From Bacteriovoracaceae bacterium UBA4097 (lineage in GTDB: Bacteria; Bdellovibrionota; Bacteriovoracia; Bacteriovoracales; Bacteriovoracaceae), in assembly GCA_002381765.1 (NCBI GenBank), contig DFXX01000066.1, forward strand, positions 1 through 15,427: a DNA stretch of 15,427 nucleotides, in the 5' to 3' direction. This document shows positions 1-6,528 of the stretch, piece by piece; the first letter of the stretch is position 1, and every line of letters starts with the position of its first letter. A program made the position numbers and the translations under genes. Below the pieces are notes generated by a model that did no database searches, had not been told where the DNA came from, and saw only the letters and a list, made by a program, of their open reading frames with translations.

Positions 1-68
1 GGTATGCGATAGGTCTTAACCCCTTTTTGTTTTTCAGGGACAACCATCACAGTATAGTATTTATCCAT
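1..68 (-). CDS. N-terminus of probable M23-family envelope peptidase (partial)
   Basis: Only the first 22 codons are present; the gene runs off the left edge. They read MDKYYTVMVVPEKQKGVKTYRI. The next complete residue would be Pro. A stop codon (TAA) lies four codons upstream in frame, so the ATG at 68-66 is the only normal start. The pattern of a short 'YYTVMVVPE' strand followed by a basic stretch resembles the cytoplasmic N-terminus of membrane-anchored M23 (LytM-type) peptidases in deltaproteobacteria and Bdellovibrionota, which is followed by a membrane helix, a coiled coil and the peptidase domain; none of those can be seen here. No Shine-Dalgarno precedes the ATG. The gene lies 67 bases downstream of the phosphatase gene on the same strand. 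The open frame is fairly sure; the family is a tentative recognition from 22 residues. Confidence 0.5.
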   Translation of the reverse strand, partial: MDKYYTVMVVPEKQKGVKTYRI

Positions 69-103
69 GGCAATATTTTAAGCGAGCAATGCGCGATTGG
101 GAA
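66..103 (-). promoter_or_regulatory. Candidate promoter for a leaderless M23-type mRNA
   Basis: On the minus strand TTCCCA (103-98, 4 of 6 matches to the -35 consensus) is followed after 17 bases by TAAAAT (80-75, 5 of 6 matches to the -10 consensus). Six bases then separate the -10 from the ATG, so transcription would begin at or within a base of the start codon. This fits the lack of a ribosome binding site. Inference from sequence only. Confidence 0.35.
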
Positions 104-123
104 TACAAAAGGTTGAAAAGATT

Positions 124-138
124 GAGTCCTTAGGACTA
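124..138 (-). terminator. Weak stem-loop at the end of the phosphatase gene
   Basis: Read on the minus strand, AGTCC-TAA-GGACT (137-125) forms a 5-bp stem directly after the TAG stop codon (138-136), followed by a T-rich stretch with two TTTT runs. The stem is short for an intrinsic terminator, so this may be only a pause or partial terminator before the peptidase gene. Confidence 0.25.
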
Positions 139-894
139 TTCCCGGGCCACTGCTATGATGACAGAGATATTATCCTGGCCCCCATTCTGATTGGCCAATT
201 GAATAAGTTCCTTAACGGCTTTCTCAACATCTTCGATTTTGGCCTGAGAAGGGTTAGGGATACCCTGGTGCACCAGGTGGAGGATGTCGCTGTCACTGAC
301 CTTGCCGTGCAATCCGTCAGAACAAATAAGGAAAATATCGTTCTTACAAATTCTATAATTAAATATATCAACTAAGAGCTCTTCCTCAAACCCTACCGAT
401 CTCACTAGCACATTTTTCTGAGGATCTTTAAGGGCCTCCATTCGGGTATAAATTCCCATATTCAGTTTTTCTTGCACAAAGGAGTGATCCCGGGTGAGTT
501 GAAAAATATGCTTTTGATTGATCATATAGACGCGGGAATCTCCGACGTTTCCAATCACCAATTGCGGGCCATTAAATTGTATGGCCGAGAGAGTCGTTCC
601 CATTCCCTGGAGTTCCGGGTTCTCACTGGCTTTTTTTAAGATGGCCCGGTTCACTTCCAGAAACATTTCTTTCATAAAGCTTTGGGGATCTTCAGTAGGG
701 TGAGCGTCTAAATAATCCGACATAACTTGTACGGAAAGTTGACTGGCGATATCTCCGCCACTATGGCCACCCATGCCATCGGCGACCGCAAAGAAGAGAT
801 GGTCGTGCTCTAGGCAGATTGAATCTTGATTTGTTTTTCTTTTCTGCCCAATATCGGTGGCACCAGCACACAGGATTCCCATTTCACCCTTCAT
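136..894 (-). CDS. PP2C/PPM-type Ser/Thr protein phosphatase
   Basis: This is a complete 252-residue bacterial PP2C-type (PPM) phosphatase, the usual length for a stand-alone catalytic domain. It removes phosphate from Ser/Thr residues using a two-metal centre. The family motifs appear in order: R19 and NQD at 22-24, DGMGGH at 39-44 (metal-binding D39), GTT at 99-101, GDSR at 118-121, SDGL at 192-195 (metal-binding D193) and GGQDN at 238-242 (metal-binding D241). There is no signal peptide or membrane segment, so it is cytoplasmic. The first ATG (894) has a poor ribosome site; the ATG at 882 (Met5) follows AAGG at a spacing of five and may be the real start, with no loss of the fold. It is divergent from prkA with 194 bases between them, which suggests but does not prove that it opposes a kinase such as PrkA. 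Confidence 0.93.
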   Translation of the reverse strand: MKGEMGILCAGATDIGQKRKTNQDSICLEHDHLFFAVADGMGGHSGGDIASQLSVQVMSDYLDAHPTEDPQSFMKEMFLEVNRAILKKASENPELQGMGTTLSAIQFNGPQLVIGNVGDSRVYMINQKHIFQLTRDHSFVQEKLNMGIYTRMEALKDPQKNVLVRSVGFEEELLVDIFNYRICKNDIFLICSDGLHGKVSDSDILHLVHQGIPNPSQAKIEDVEKAVKELIQLANQNGGQDNISVIIAVARE

Positions 895-914
895 TTAAAT
901 TTCTAATTCCTTTA

Positions 915-942
915 ATGATAGATTGAATGGCATTTTAGTCAA
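915..942 (-). promoter_or_regulatory. Sigma-70-type promoter for the phosphatase gene
   Basis: On the minus strand TTGACT (942-937, 5 of 6 matches) is followed after 16 bases by TATCAT (920-915, 5 of 6 matches). The predicted start of transcription is near 908. That leaves a leader of about 14 bases to the ATG at 894, or about 26 to the ATG at 882; the longer leader favours the downstream start. Confidence 0.6.
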
Positions 943-1006
943 ACATTAAAAAGACAGAGTGAATTAGTCTGAAAGAGAGTTGGTTTTGCCGTCTTGGCGT
1001 ATTCGT

Positions 1007-1035
1007 TTGGAGAAGTTATTCTTAAGCGGTACAAT
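1007..1035 (+). promoter_or_regulatory. Candidate promoter of the prkA-yhbH-spoVR operon
   Basis: TTGGAG (1007-1012, 3 of 6 matches) and TACAAT (1030-1035, 5 of 6 matches) are separated by 17 bases, about 50 bases upstream of prkA. The -35 is weak, so an activator or alternative sigma factor may be involved. No sigma-54 type -24/-12 element was seen in 895-1088. The rest of this 194-base divergent region shows no gene. Confidence 0.4.
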
Positions 1036-1088
1036 AAATTAAGGGTTTAGCATGTAGGCGACCCAGAACTGCCTTAGGGAGGAAGTCC

Positions 1089-3143
1089 ATGGCATTTGAT
1101 ATAGAACATTTTATTTCCGAACACTTTAATCCTAAAGACTTCTCTCATCTTCATTGGCAGGGAAGCTTTCAAGACTACATCGATCTGGTGATGAAAGATC
1201 CTAAGATCGCTCGTAATTCCTTCCAAAGAATTTATGACATGATCATGAGCTATGGAACTTCTCAGTACACTGAGTATAAAAAAGATGTGACTCGTTATCA
1301 CTTCTTTGATGATCCTTTTGAGAATGGAAAAGATGCCATCTTTGGTATCGATGTTCATCTTATGAAGTTAGTTAACTTCTTCCAATCTGCCGCTCTTGGA
1401 TATGGAACTGAAAAAAGAGTTCTGCTTCTTCACGGACCAGTGGGATCAGCTAAATCATCTATTGCTCGCCTCTTAAAGAAGGGACTTGAGCATTATTCTA
1501 AGACCGATGATGGTGCCCTCTATACTTATGATTGGGTAGATGAATCAGGTTCGCCCATCCTTGGTGGTCAGAAGATTTTCTCTTCTCCTATGCATGAAGA
1601 GCCATTAAAACTTCTTCCTCCTGAAGTTCGTGACCGCTTCCTTGCTGAACTCGCTAAGGTTAATAAGTCTCCCTATAAGGTGAAGATTAAGGGCGAAGTG
1701 AATCCGGCCTGTCGCTTTATTCTTAATGAATATATGCTTCAGTATAATGGTGACTGGAATCGAGTCATGAAGCATCTGCGTGTAAGACGCCTGATTCTAT
1801 CTGAAAAAGATCGCCGTGGTATTGGTACCTTCCAACCTAAAGATGAGAAGAACCAGGATTCTACAGAATTAACAGGTGATATTAATTATAGAAAGATTGC
1901 TATTTATGGATCTGATTCAGATCCGCGTGCCTTTAACTTTGATGGAGAATTTAACATCGCTAACCGCGGTATCGTTGAATTCATCGAGATGTTAAAGCTG
2001 GATGTGGCCTTCCTTTATGATCTTCTTGGGGCTTCTCAGGAGCAATCCATTAAGCCAAAAAAGTTTGCTCAAACTAATATCGATCTGGTTATTTTGGGGC
2101 ACACCAATGAACCAGAGTACAGAAAATTAACCAGCAATGAATTTATGGAAGCTCTTCGTGACCGTACGGTTAAAATCGATGTGCCTTATATTACTCGTCT
2201 TGATCAAGAAACCAGAATTTATCGCAAAGATTATAATAAAGAGACTATTCCAAATATTCACATTGCACCTCATACGCTTGAGATGGCCTCTACTTGGGCG
2301 ATTCTTACTCGTCTGGAAGAGCCGAAGAAGTCTGACCTAACTAAGCTTCAGAAGCTTAAGCTTTATAACGGGAAGACTCTTCCTGGATATAATGAAGACA
2401 ATGTGAAGGAGCTTCGTAAGGAAGCCGTTCGTGAAGGGCTGGAAGGGATTTCTCCTCGATACATTCAGGATAAAATCTCAAATGCTCTTGTTAAGAATGG
2501 CCATGTGGGATGTTTAAATCCCTTCATGGTTTTCAATGAACTTGAGTCAGGTCTGAAGCACCACGCGCTGGTGAATTCTCCCGATCAGATGGATCATTAC
2601 CGTGAGATGCTAGCTGTTTGCCGTCAGGAATACGAAGATATCGTTAAGAATGATGTTCAAAAGGCGATCTCGGTAGATGAGTCAGCGATTCAAACTCTGT
2701 GTGCTAACTACGTTGATAACGTAAAGGCCTATACGCAGAAAGAGAAAATTCGTAATAAGTACTCTAATAAATTAGAGGAAGCAGATGAGCGCTTCATGCG
2801 TGCCATTGAAGAGAAGATCGATATTCCTGAGTCACGCAAGGATGATTTCCGTCGTGAACTTATGAACTATATCGGTGCGCTTGCCATCGAAGGCAAGCAA
2901 TTTGATTACAAGATGAATGAGCGTCTTCACCGCGCACTTGAGCTAAAACTCTTTGAAGATCAGCGTGATACTATTAAGCTCACGACCATCATTTCCAATG
3001 TGGTTGATAAGCAGACACAGGAGAAGATTGAAGTTGTGAAGAGCCGCCTGATGAAGAACTTCGGCTATTGCGATATATGTGCAACCGATGCCTTGAACTT
3101 CGTGGCCAGTATCTTTGCTAAAGGTGATTCCATTAAGTCTTAG
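1089..3143 (+). CDS. prkA: PrkA-family AAA+ serine protein kinase
   Basis: A 684-residue protein of the PrkA/YeaG family (E. coli YeaG is 644). The N-terminal half is an AAA+-like ATPase domain. The Walker A motif GPVGSAKS is at 116-123. RGIVEFIEMLK (293-303) and IDLVILGHTNE (331-341) match the conserved RGLxEFxEMxK and DGIxLAHxNE blocks of YeaG, and the arginine-containing DRTVKIDVPY block is at 358-367. The remainder, from about 430, corresponds to the PrkA kinase-type C-terminal domain. E. coli YeaG is described as a Ser/Thr kinase active in starvation, and B. subtilis PrkA has been associated with sporulation; the exact biochemistry varies between reports. The start is supported by AGGGAGG at 1076-1082, six bases before the ATG. 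It is the first gene of an operon with yhbH and spoVR, the widely conserved partner set. Cytoplasmic, with no signal peptide. Confidence 0.95.
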   Translation: MAFDIEHFISEHFNPKDFSHLHWQGSFQDYIDLVMKDPKIARNSFQRIYDMIMSYGTSQYTEYKKDVTRYHFFDDPFENGKDAIFGIDVHLMKLVNFFQSAALGYGTEKRVLLLHGPVGSAKSSIARLLKKGLEHYSKTDDGALYTYDWVDESGSPILGGQKIFSSPMHEEPLKLLPPEVRDRFLAELAKVNKSPYKVKIKGEVNPACRFILNEYMLQYNGDWNRVMKHLRVRRLILSEKDRRGIGTFQPKDEKNQDSTELTGDINYRKIAIYGSDSDPRAFNFDGEFNIANRGIVEFIEMLKLDVAFLYDLLGASQEQSIKPKKFAQTNIDLVILGHTNEPEYRKLTSNEFMEALRDRTVKIDVPYITRLDQETRIYRKDYNKETIPNIHIAPHTLEMASTWAILTRLEEPKKSDLTKLQKLKLYNGKTLPGYNEDNVKELRKEAVREGLEGISPRYIQDKISNALVKNGHVGCLNPFMVFNELESGLKHHALVNSPDQMDHYREMLAVCRQEYEDIVKNDVQKAISVDESAIQTLCANYVDNVKAYTQKEKIRNKYSNKLEEADERFMRAIEEKIDIPESRKDDFRRELMNYIGALAIEGKQFDYKMNERLHRALELKLFEDQRDTIKLTTIISNVVDKQTQEKIEVVKSRLMKNFGYCDICATDALNFVASIFAKGDSIKS

Positions 3144-3153
3144 GACTTAATGG
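3130..3153 (+). other. Perfect 10-bp hairpin around the prkA stop codon
   Basis: CCATTAAGTC (3130-3139) is exactly complementary to GACTTAATGG (3144-3153), with the four-base loop TTAG containing the prkA stop codon TAG (3141-3143). No T-run follows, so it is not a classic terminator. It ends six bases before the AAAGGGAG ribosome site (3156-3163 region) of yhbH. A role in mRNA processing, 3'-end protection or prkA/yhbH translational coupling is inferred. Confidence 0.6.
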
Positions 3154-3169
3154 TGAAAGGGAGTGATAA

Positions 3170-4288
3170 GTGGATCATCCGATAAAAAGGGATCACGCCA
3201 GGTTCCGGAAGATCATTAAAGGGAAAATCCGGGATAACTTGCGTAAGTATGTCTCTCAGGGAAGCCAGATCATTCCGAAAGGGACTGATAAGTTTACCGT
3301 ACCCATGCCAACCATCGATATTCCTCGCTTTAAGTTCGGGGATAAATCCCAGGGCGGAATGGGTCAGGGACAGGGGCAGCCTGGAGAGCCTGTTGATGGA
3401 CAGCAAGATCCTAATGGGCAGCCTGGTCAGGGTGAGGCCGGTGAGGGTGAAGGTAATAAGGAATTAGAGGTTGAACTTTCTCTAGATGAGTTAGCTCGTA
3501 TTCTTGGGGAAGAGCTTGAACTTCCTAAGATTGAACCCAAGGGGAAGAAGTCTCTGCAGTCGGTGGTAGACCGCTATACCAATATTGGTACCTCGGGCCC
3601 AGATTCTCTTAGACACTTGCGTAGGACTTATAAACAGGCGCTCAAAAGACAGATTGCAACGGATTCCTATGATCCGGAAAATCCTTCGGTCGTTCCTATT
3701 CGCCGAGACTTCCGCTACCGCTCTAGTGACTCAAAAATTGAGATGCAGAACGCGGCCGTCGTGATCTATATGATGGATGTATCGGGTTCCATGGGAGATG
3801 AGCAGAAGGAAATCGTGAGAACGGAATCTTTCTGGATTAATCTGTGGCTTAAGTCTCAGTATAAAGATATCGAAATCCGCTACATCATTCATGATGCTAC
3901 GGCCAAAGAAGTGGATGAGAATACCTTCTTTAGAACGCGCGAAAGTGGAGGAACTCTTATTTCCTCGGCGTTTAATCTCTGTAAGGAGATTATCGAGAAG
4001 GATTACAATCCTAATGAGTGGAATATCTACCCCTTTCATTTCTCGGACGGTGATAACTGGTCGGCCGATGATACCAAGCTATGTCTAGATCTTTTGGATA
4101 ATGTGATCCTTCCGGCTTCCAACGTATTCTGTTATGGACAAGTTGAGAGCCGTTATGGATCGGGTCAGTTCTATAAGGATCTCTCCGCTAAATACGGGTT
4201 AGATTCAGAACAGATGATCTTAAGTAAGATTAAGAACAAAGAAGGCATCCTCGATTCCATCAAGGATTTCTTAGGGAAGGGGAAATAG
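3170..4288 (+). CDS. yhbH: YhbH/YeaH family protein (DUF444, VWA-like)
   Basis: A 372-residue DUF444 protein of the YhbH (Bacillus)/YeaH (E. coli, 427 residues) family, the regular genomic partner of PrkA. Its molecular role is poorly known. The basic N-terminus (1-45) fits the family. Residues 61-95 form a Gly/Gln/Pro/Glu-rich linker of low complexity. The C-terminal half is von Willebrand A-like: DVSGS at 203-207 supplies a MIDAS-type D-x-S-x-S metal site, with GGTLIS (260-265) and SDGDNW (292-297) as the later metal-site loops. The start is GTG at 3170, supported by GGGAG at 3159-3163, seven bases in front. It lies 26 bases after prkA and directly abuts spoVR, so the three are almost surely one transcript. 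Cytoplasmic. The linker codons contain a G-quadruplex-type motif. Confidence 0.92.
   Translation: MDHPIKRDHARFRKIIKGKIRDNLRKYVSQGSQIIPKGTDKFTVPMPTIDIPRFKFGDKSQGGMGQGQGQPGEPVDGQQDPNGQPGQGEAGEGEGNKELEVELSLDELARILGEELELPKIEPKGKKSLQSVVDRYTNIGTSGPDSLRHLRRTYKQALKRQIATDSYDPENPSVVPIRRDFRYRSSDSKIEMQNAAVVIYMMDVSGSMGDEQKEIVRTESFWINLWLKSQYKDIEIRYIIHDATAKEVDENTFFRTRESGGTLISSAFNLCKEIIEKDYNPNEWNIYPFHFSDGDNWSADDTKLCLDLLDNVILPASNVFCYGQVESRYGSGQFYKDLSAKYGLDSEQMILSKIKNKEGILDSIKDFLGKGK
3352..3376 (+). other. Potential G-quadruplex motif in yhbH coding strand
   Basis: Four G-runs at 3352-3354, 3361-3363, 3367-3369 and 3373-3376 are separated by loops of 6, 3 and 3 bases. This meets the standard G3+N1-7 rule on the coding strand, so the mRNA could fold this way. 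It lies in the codons for the Gly/Gln-rich linker, and Gly codon bias alone could produce it. Confidence 0.45.
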
Positions 4289-5791
4289 ATGAACCGCTCA
4301 AAACCCATCAGTGGTGAGCTTCTCGCTCTAAAAAATGAGATCGAAGGTTATGCTATTGCCGCGGGCCTGGATTTTTTTCCTCAGGTCTTTGAAGTTTGCG
4401 ATTATGATACCGTGAATATCCTGGCAGCTCAGGGTGGCTTTCCTAGCCGTTATCCTCACTGGAAGTTCGGCATGGACTATGACCAGCTCTCAAAAGGTTA
4501 TACCTACGGACTTCAGAAAATCTATGAGATGGTGATTAACACCAATCCTTGTTATGCCTATCTCTTGCAGGCCAATAACTGGGTCGATCAGAAAATTGTT
4601 ATGGCCCATGTGTACGGACATAATGATTTTTTTAAGAATAATGCCTGGTTTGCCAATACCAATCGCAAGATGATGGATGTGATGGCCAATCATGGTACCA
4701 AGATTCGCAGATATATGGAGCGCTACGGTTATGACACCGTTGAAACCTTTATCGATAAAGTTCTCTCCCTTGAGAATCTTTTGGATATCGATGAGCTCTT
4801 TGAAACTTCAGCGCTTAAGCGTAAGCGTCAGGAGCAGTCTGATAAGCAAAAAGCCGAAGATGAAGACGATGGCTATCTTATCGATGATCGCTCGCAAGCG
4901 CTAAAATCCTTCATGCGCACCAAGGCCCGTAATGTTAAAAAAGAAGAGGCCATAGGCCCTGAAGAAGAGATGACGGCCGAGAGACCTGAGAAGAGAACCA
5001 GAGACGTTCTGGGTTATCTTATTCAGCATGCTCCTCTTGAAGAGTGGCAGGCCGACGTTATAGGTATTCTTCGTGAAGAGGCCTACTACTTTCTTCCTCA
5101 AAGAATCACCAAGATCATGAACGAGGGATGGGCCAGTTACTGGCACTCTAAGATCATGACGGAGAAGGCCCTGGATTCTTCTGAGATCATTGAATTTGCC
5201 GATAAGCATGCTGGAGTTATGGCCATGAGTCGCCAGCAGATTAATCCCTATAAAGTGGGCATTGAGCTACTAAGAGATATTGAATATCGCTGGGACAGGG
5301 GGATGTTCGGTAAAGAGTATAATGAATGCACAGATATGCAGGAAAAGCTCAGATGGGATAAGAAGCTTGGTCTCGGGCGGGAGAAGATCTTTGAAGTGAG
5401 AAAGTCGCACAATGATATCTCGTTTATCGATGAGTTTCTTACTCCTGAGTTCTGTAATCGCCAGCAACTCTTTACTTATAAGTACAATCCTCGCACCGGA
5501 AGATTCGAAATCGACTCCAAGGATTTTGATGCTATAAAGCAGAAACTCCTCTCTCAGCTTACAAATTTTGGCCAGCCCATAATCGAAGTTGAAGATGGTA
5601 ATTACATGAATCGAAAAGAGCTTCTTTTAAGTCATGTGCATTATGGAGTTGATCTGGATGTGGCCTTTGCAGATGAGACCTTAAGAAATCTCTATGCCAT
5701 CTGGAGGCGCCCAGTGAATCTCAGAACAAAGTATGAAGATAAGGAAGTTATCTTTCACTTTGATGGGAAAGAATTTAAACCCCAACATTAA
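4289..5791 (+). CDS. spoVR: SpoVR family protein
   Basis: A 500-residue SpoVR/YcgB family protein (E. coli YcgB is about 510), so full length. B. subtilis SpoVR affects spore cortex formation; in non-spore-formers the family is tied to PrkA and YhbH in stress or starvation and its biochemistry is unknown. Family signatures are clear: HVYGHNDFFKNN at 107-118 and NEGWASYWHSKIM at 278-290, the most conserved SpoVR blocks. A charged, poorly conserved linker spans about 175-240. The ATG follows the yhbH TAG with no gap, and GGGAAGGGGAAA in the end of yhbH provides the ribosome site, so translation is probably coupled. It is the last gene of the operon. Its stop codon TAA (5789-5791) overlaps the stop of the convergent hydrolase gene. 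No signal peptide; cytoplasmic. Confidence 0.94.
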   Translation: MNRSKPISGELLALKNEIEGYAIAAGLDFFPQVFEVCDYDTVNILAAQGGFPSRYPHWKFGMDYDQLSKGYTYGLQKIYEMVINTNPCYAYLLQANNWVDQKIVMAHVYGHNDFFKNNAWFANTNRKMMDVMANHGTKIRRYMERYGYDTVETFIDKVLSLENLLDIDELFETSALKRKRQEQSDKQKAEDEDDGYLIDDRSQALKSFMRTKARNVKKEEAIGPEEEMTAERPEKRTRDVLGYLIQHAPLEEWQADVIGILREEAYYFLPQRITKIMNEGWASYWHSKIMTEKALDSSEIIEFADKHAGVMAMSRQQINPYKVGIELLRDIEYRWDRGMFGKEYNECTDMQEKLRWDKKLGLGREKIFEVRKSHNDISFIDEFLTPEFCNRQQLFTYKYNPRTGRFEIDSKDFDAIKQKLLSQLTNFGQPIIEVEDGNYMNRKELLLSHVHYGVDLDVAFADETLRNLYAIWRRPVNLRTKYEDKEVIFHFDGKEFKPQH

Positions 5792-6528
5792 AGATGAAGC
5801 GTGAGAAATTCCCGGATCTCTCCGGTGAATTTCTCCCAATCATCTTTTTCAAAATAATCGGGGTGAAAAAGAATATGATGCTTTCCGATTCCTTTCTTTA
5901 AATATTCCCGATTCCACTCTTTTATTTCGAGCTCCCCGCAGTTAGTTAACTCTTCTTTAAGCTTAGTAACATCGATAAGTTCATCCATGGGATCTACTAA
6001 TAAGAGGGTTGGGATATTGAATCCCGCCTTATGTTTTTTAAAGGTTTTAATCCCCTCAAATAGAATGCGATATTCACTGATACTCAATGTTTGATACTTC
6101 CGGAAGGCCTTAGGCGAAAAGCTCTTTATAGGAAAAAAACCCGGGAGAAAATTAAAGAGTCGACTGAGCTTTTCATATCTCTGAACGTAGAGAGCGGGAG
6201 CGAGTAAGACCTGGCAATGGGGTTTAAGATGAGGATTTTTTTCTAACCATAGCTGCAAATAAAGGGCCCCGTGAGAGAAGGCGATCACTGAATATGGGGA
6301 AGAGGCTCCCTCTCGCAACTTTTTATCAAAAGCCGCAAAAGCTGCCTTAAAGTTACTCGCTTCATTTCTATTCTCTCCATGACCAGGCAGAGTGATGAAT
6401 ATTGTTTCAAATCCCTGATTTTGGAAATAGCTGCTGATAGGATCAAAACATGAGATATTGTTATTCAACCCATGGATGATGAGTAGCTTATGGGGCTTCG
6501 TTGGGAATAAGTTGTATGAGTTTGTCAT
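5788..6528 (-). CDS. Alpha/beta hydrolase fold protein
   Basis: A 246-residue protein with the alpha/beta hydrolase plan; the substrate is unknown. LLIIHG at 15-20 is the first core strand plus the HG oxyanion-hole turn, and LPGHGEN (48-53 region) is the usual second loop. The nucleophile elbow reads AFSHG (83-87) with Ser85; Ala replaces the first Gly of GxSxG, which some family members tolerate. LLLVDPMDELID (176-186) supplies the acid (D179 or D182), and GKHHIL (215-220) the His (H217 or H218). There is no signal peptide, so it is cytoplasmic. The only start that keeps the first strand is the ATG at 6528, 41 bases inside the upstream TPR-like gene, so the two are translationally linked. 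It converges on spoVR, sharing four bases at the stops. It could be an esterase, lysophospholipase or thioesterase. Confidence 0.8.
   Translation of the reverse strand: MTNSYNLFPTKPHKLLIIHGLNNNISCFDPISSYFQNQGFETIFITLPGHGENRNEASNFKAAFAAFDKKLREGASSPYSVIAFSHGALYLQLWLEKNPHLKPHCQVLLAPALYVQRYEKLSRLFNFLPGFFPIKSFSPKAFRKYQTLSISEYRILFEGIKTFKKHKAGFNIPTLLLVDPMDELIDVTKLKEELTNCGELEIKEWNREYLKKGIGKHHILFHPDYFEKDDWEKFTGEIREFLTLHL
5803..5835. terminator. Long hairpin just past spoVR, inside the hydrolase gene
   Basis: GAGAAATTCCCGG (5803-5815) pairs with CCGG (5822-5825) and GAATTTCTC (5827-5835), giving 13 base pairs with one bulged T (5826) and a six-base loop. It starts 12 bases after the spoVR stop. On the plus strand a T-run (CTTTTTC) follows only about 10 bases later, so it is an imperfect intrinsic terminator but the best candidate end for the prkA operon. 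It also encodes the C-terminus of the hydrolase. Confidence 0.45.

Noticed and set aside
981..1000. Possible sigma-54 promoter before prkA
   Set aside because: TTGG and GCC/GGC words occur but no TGGCAC-N5-TTGCA arrangement is present.
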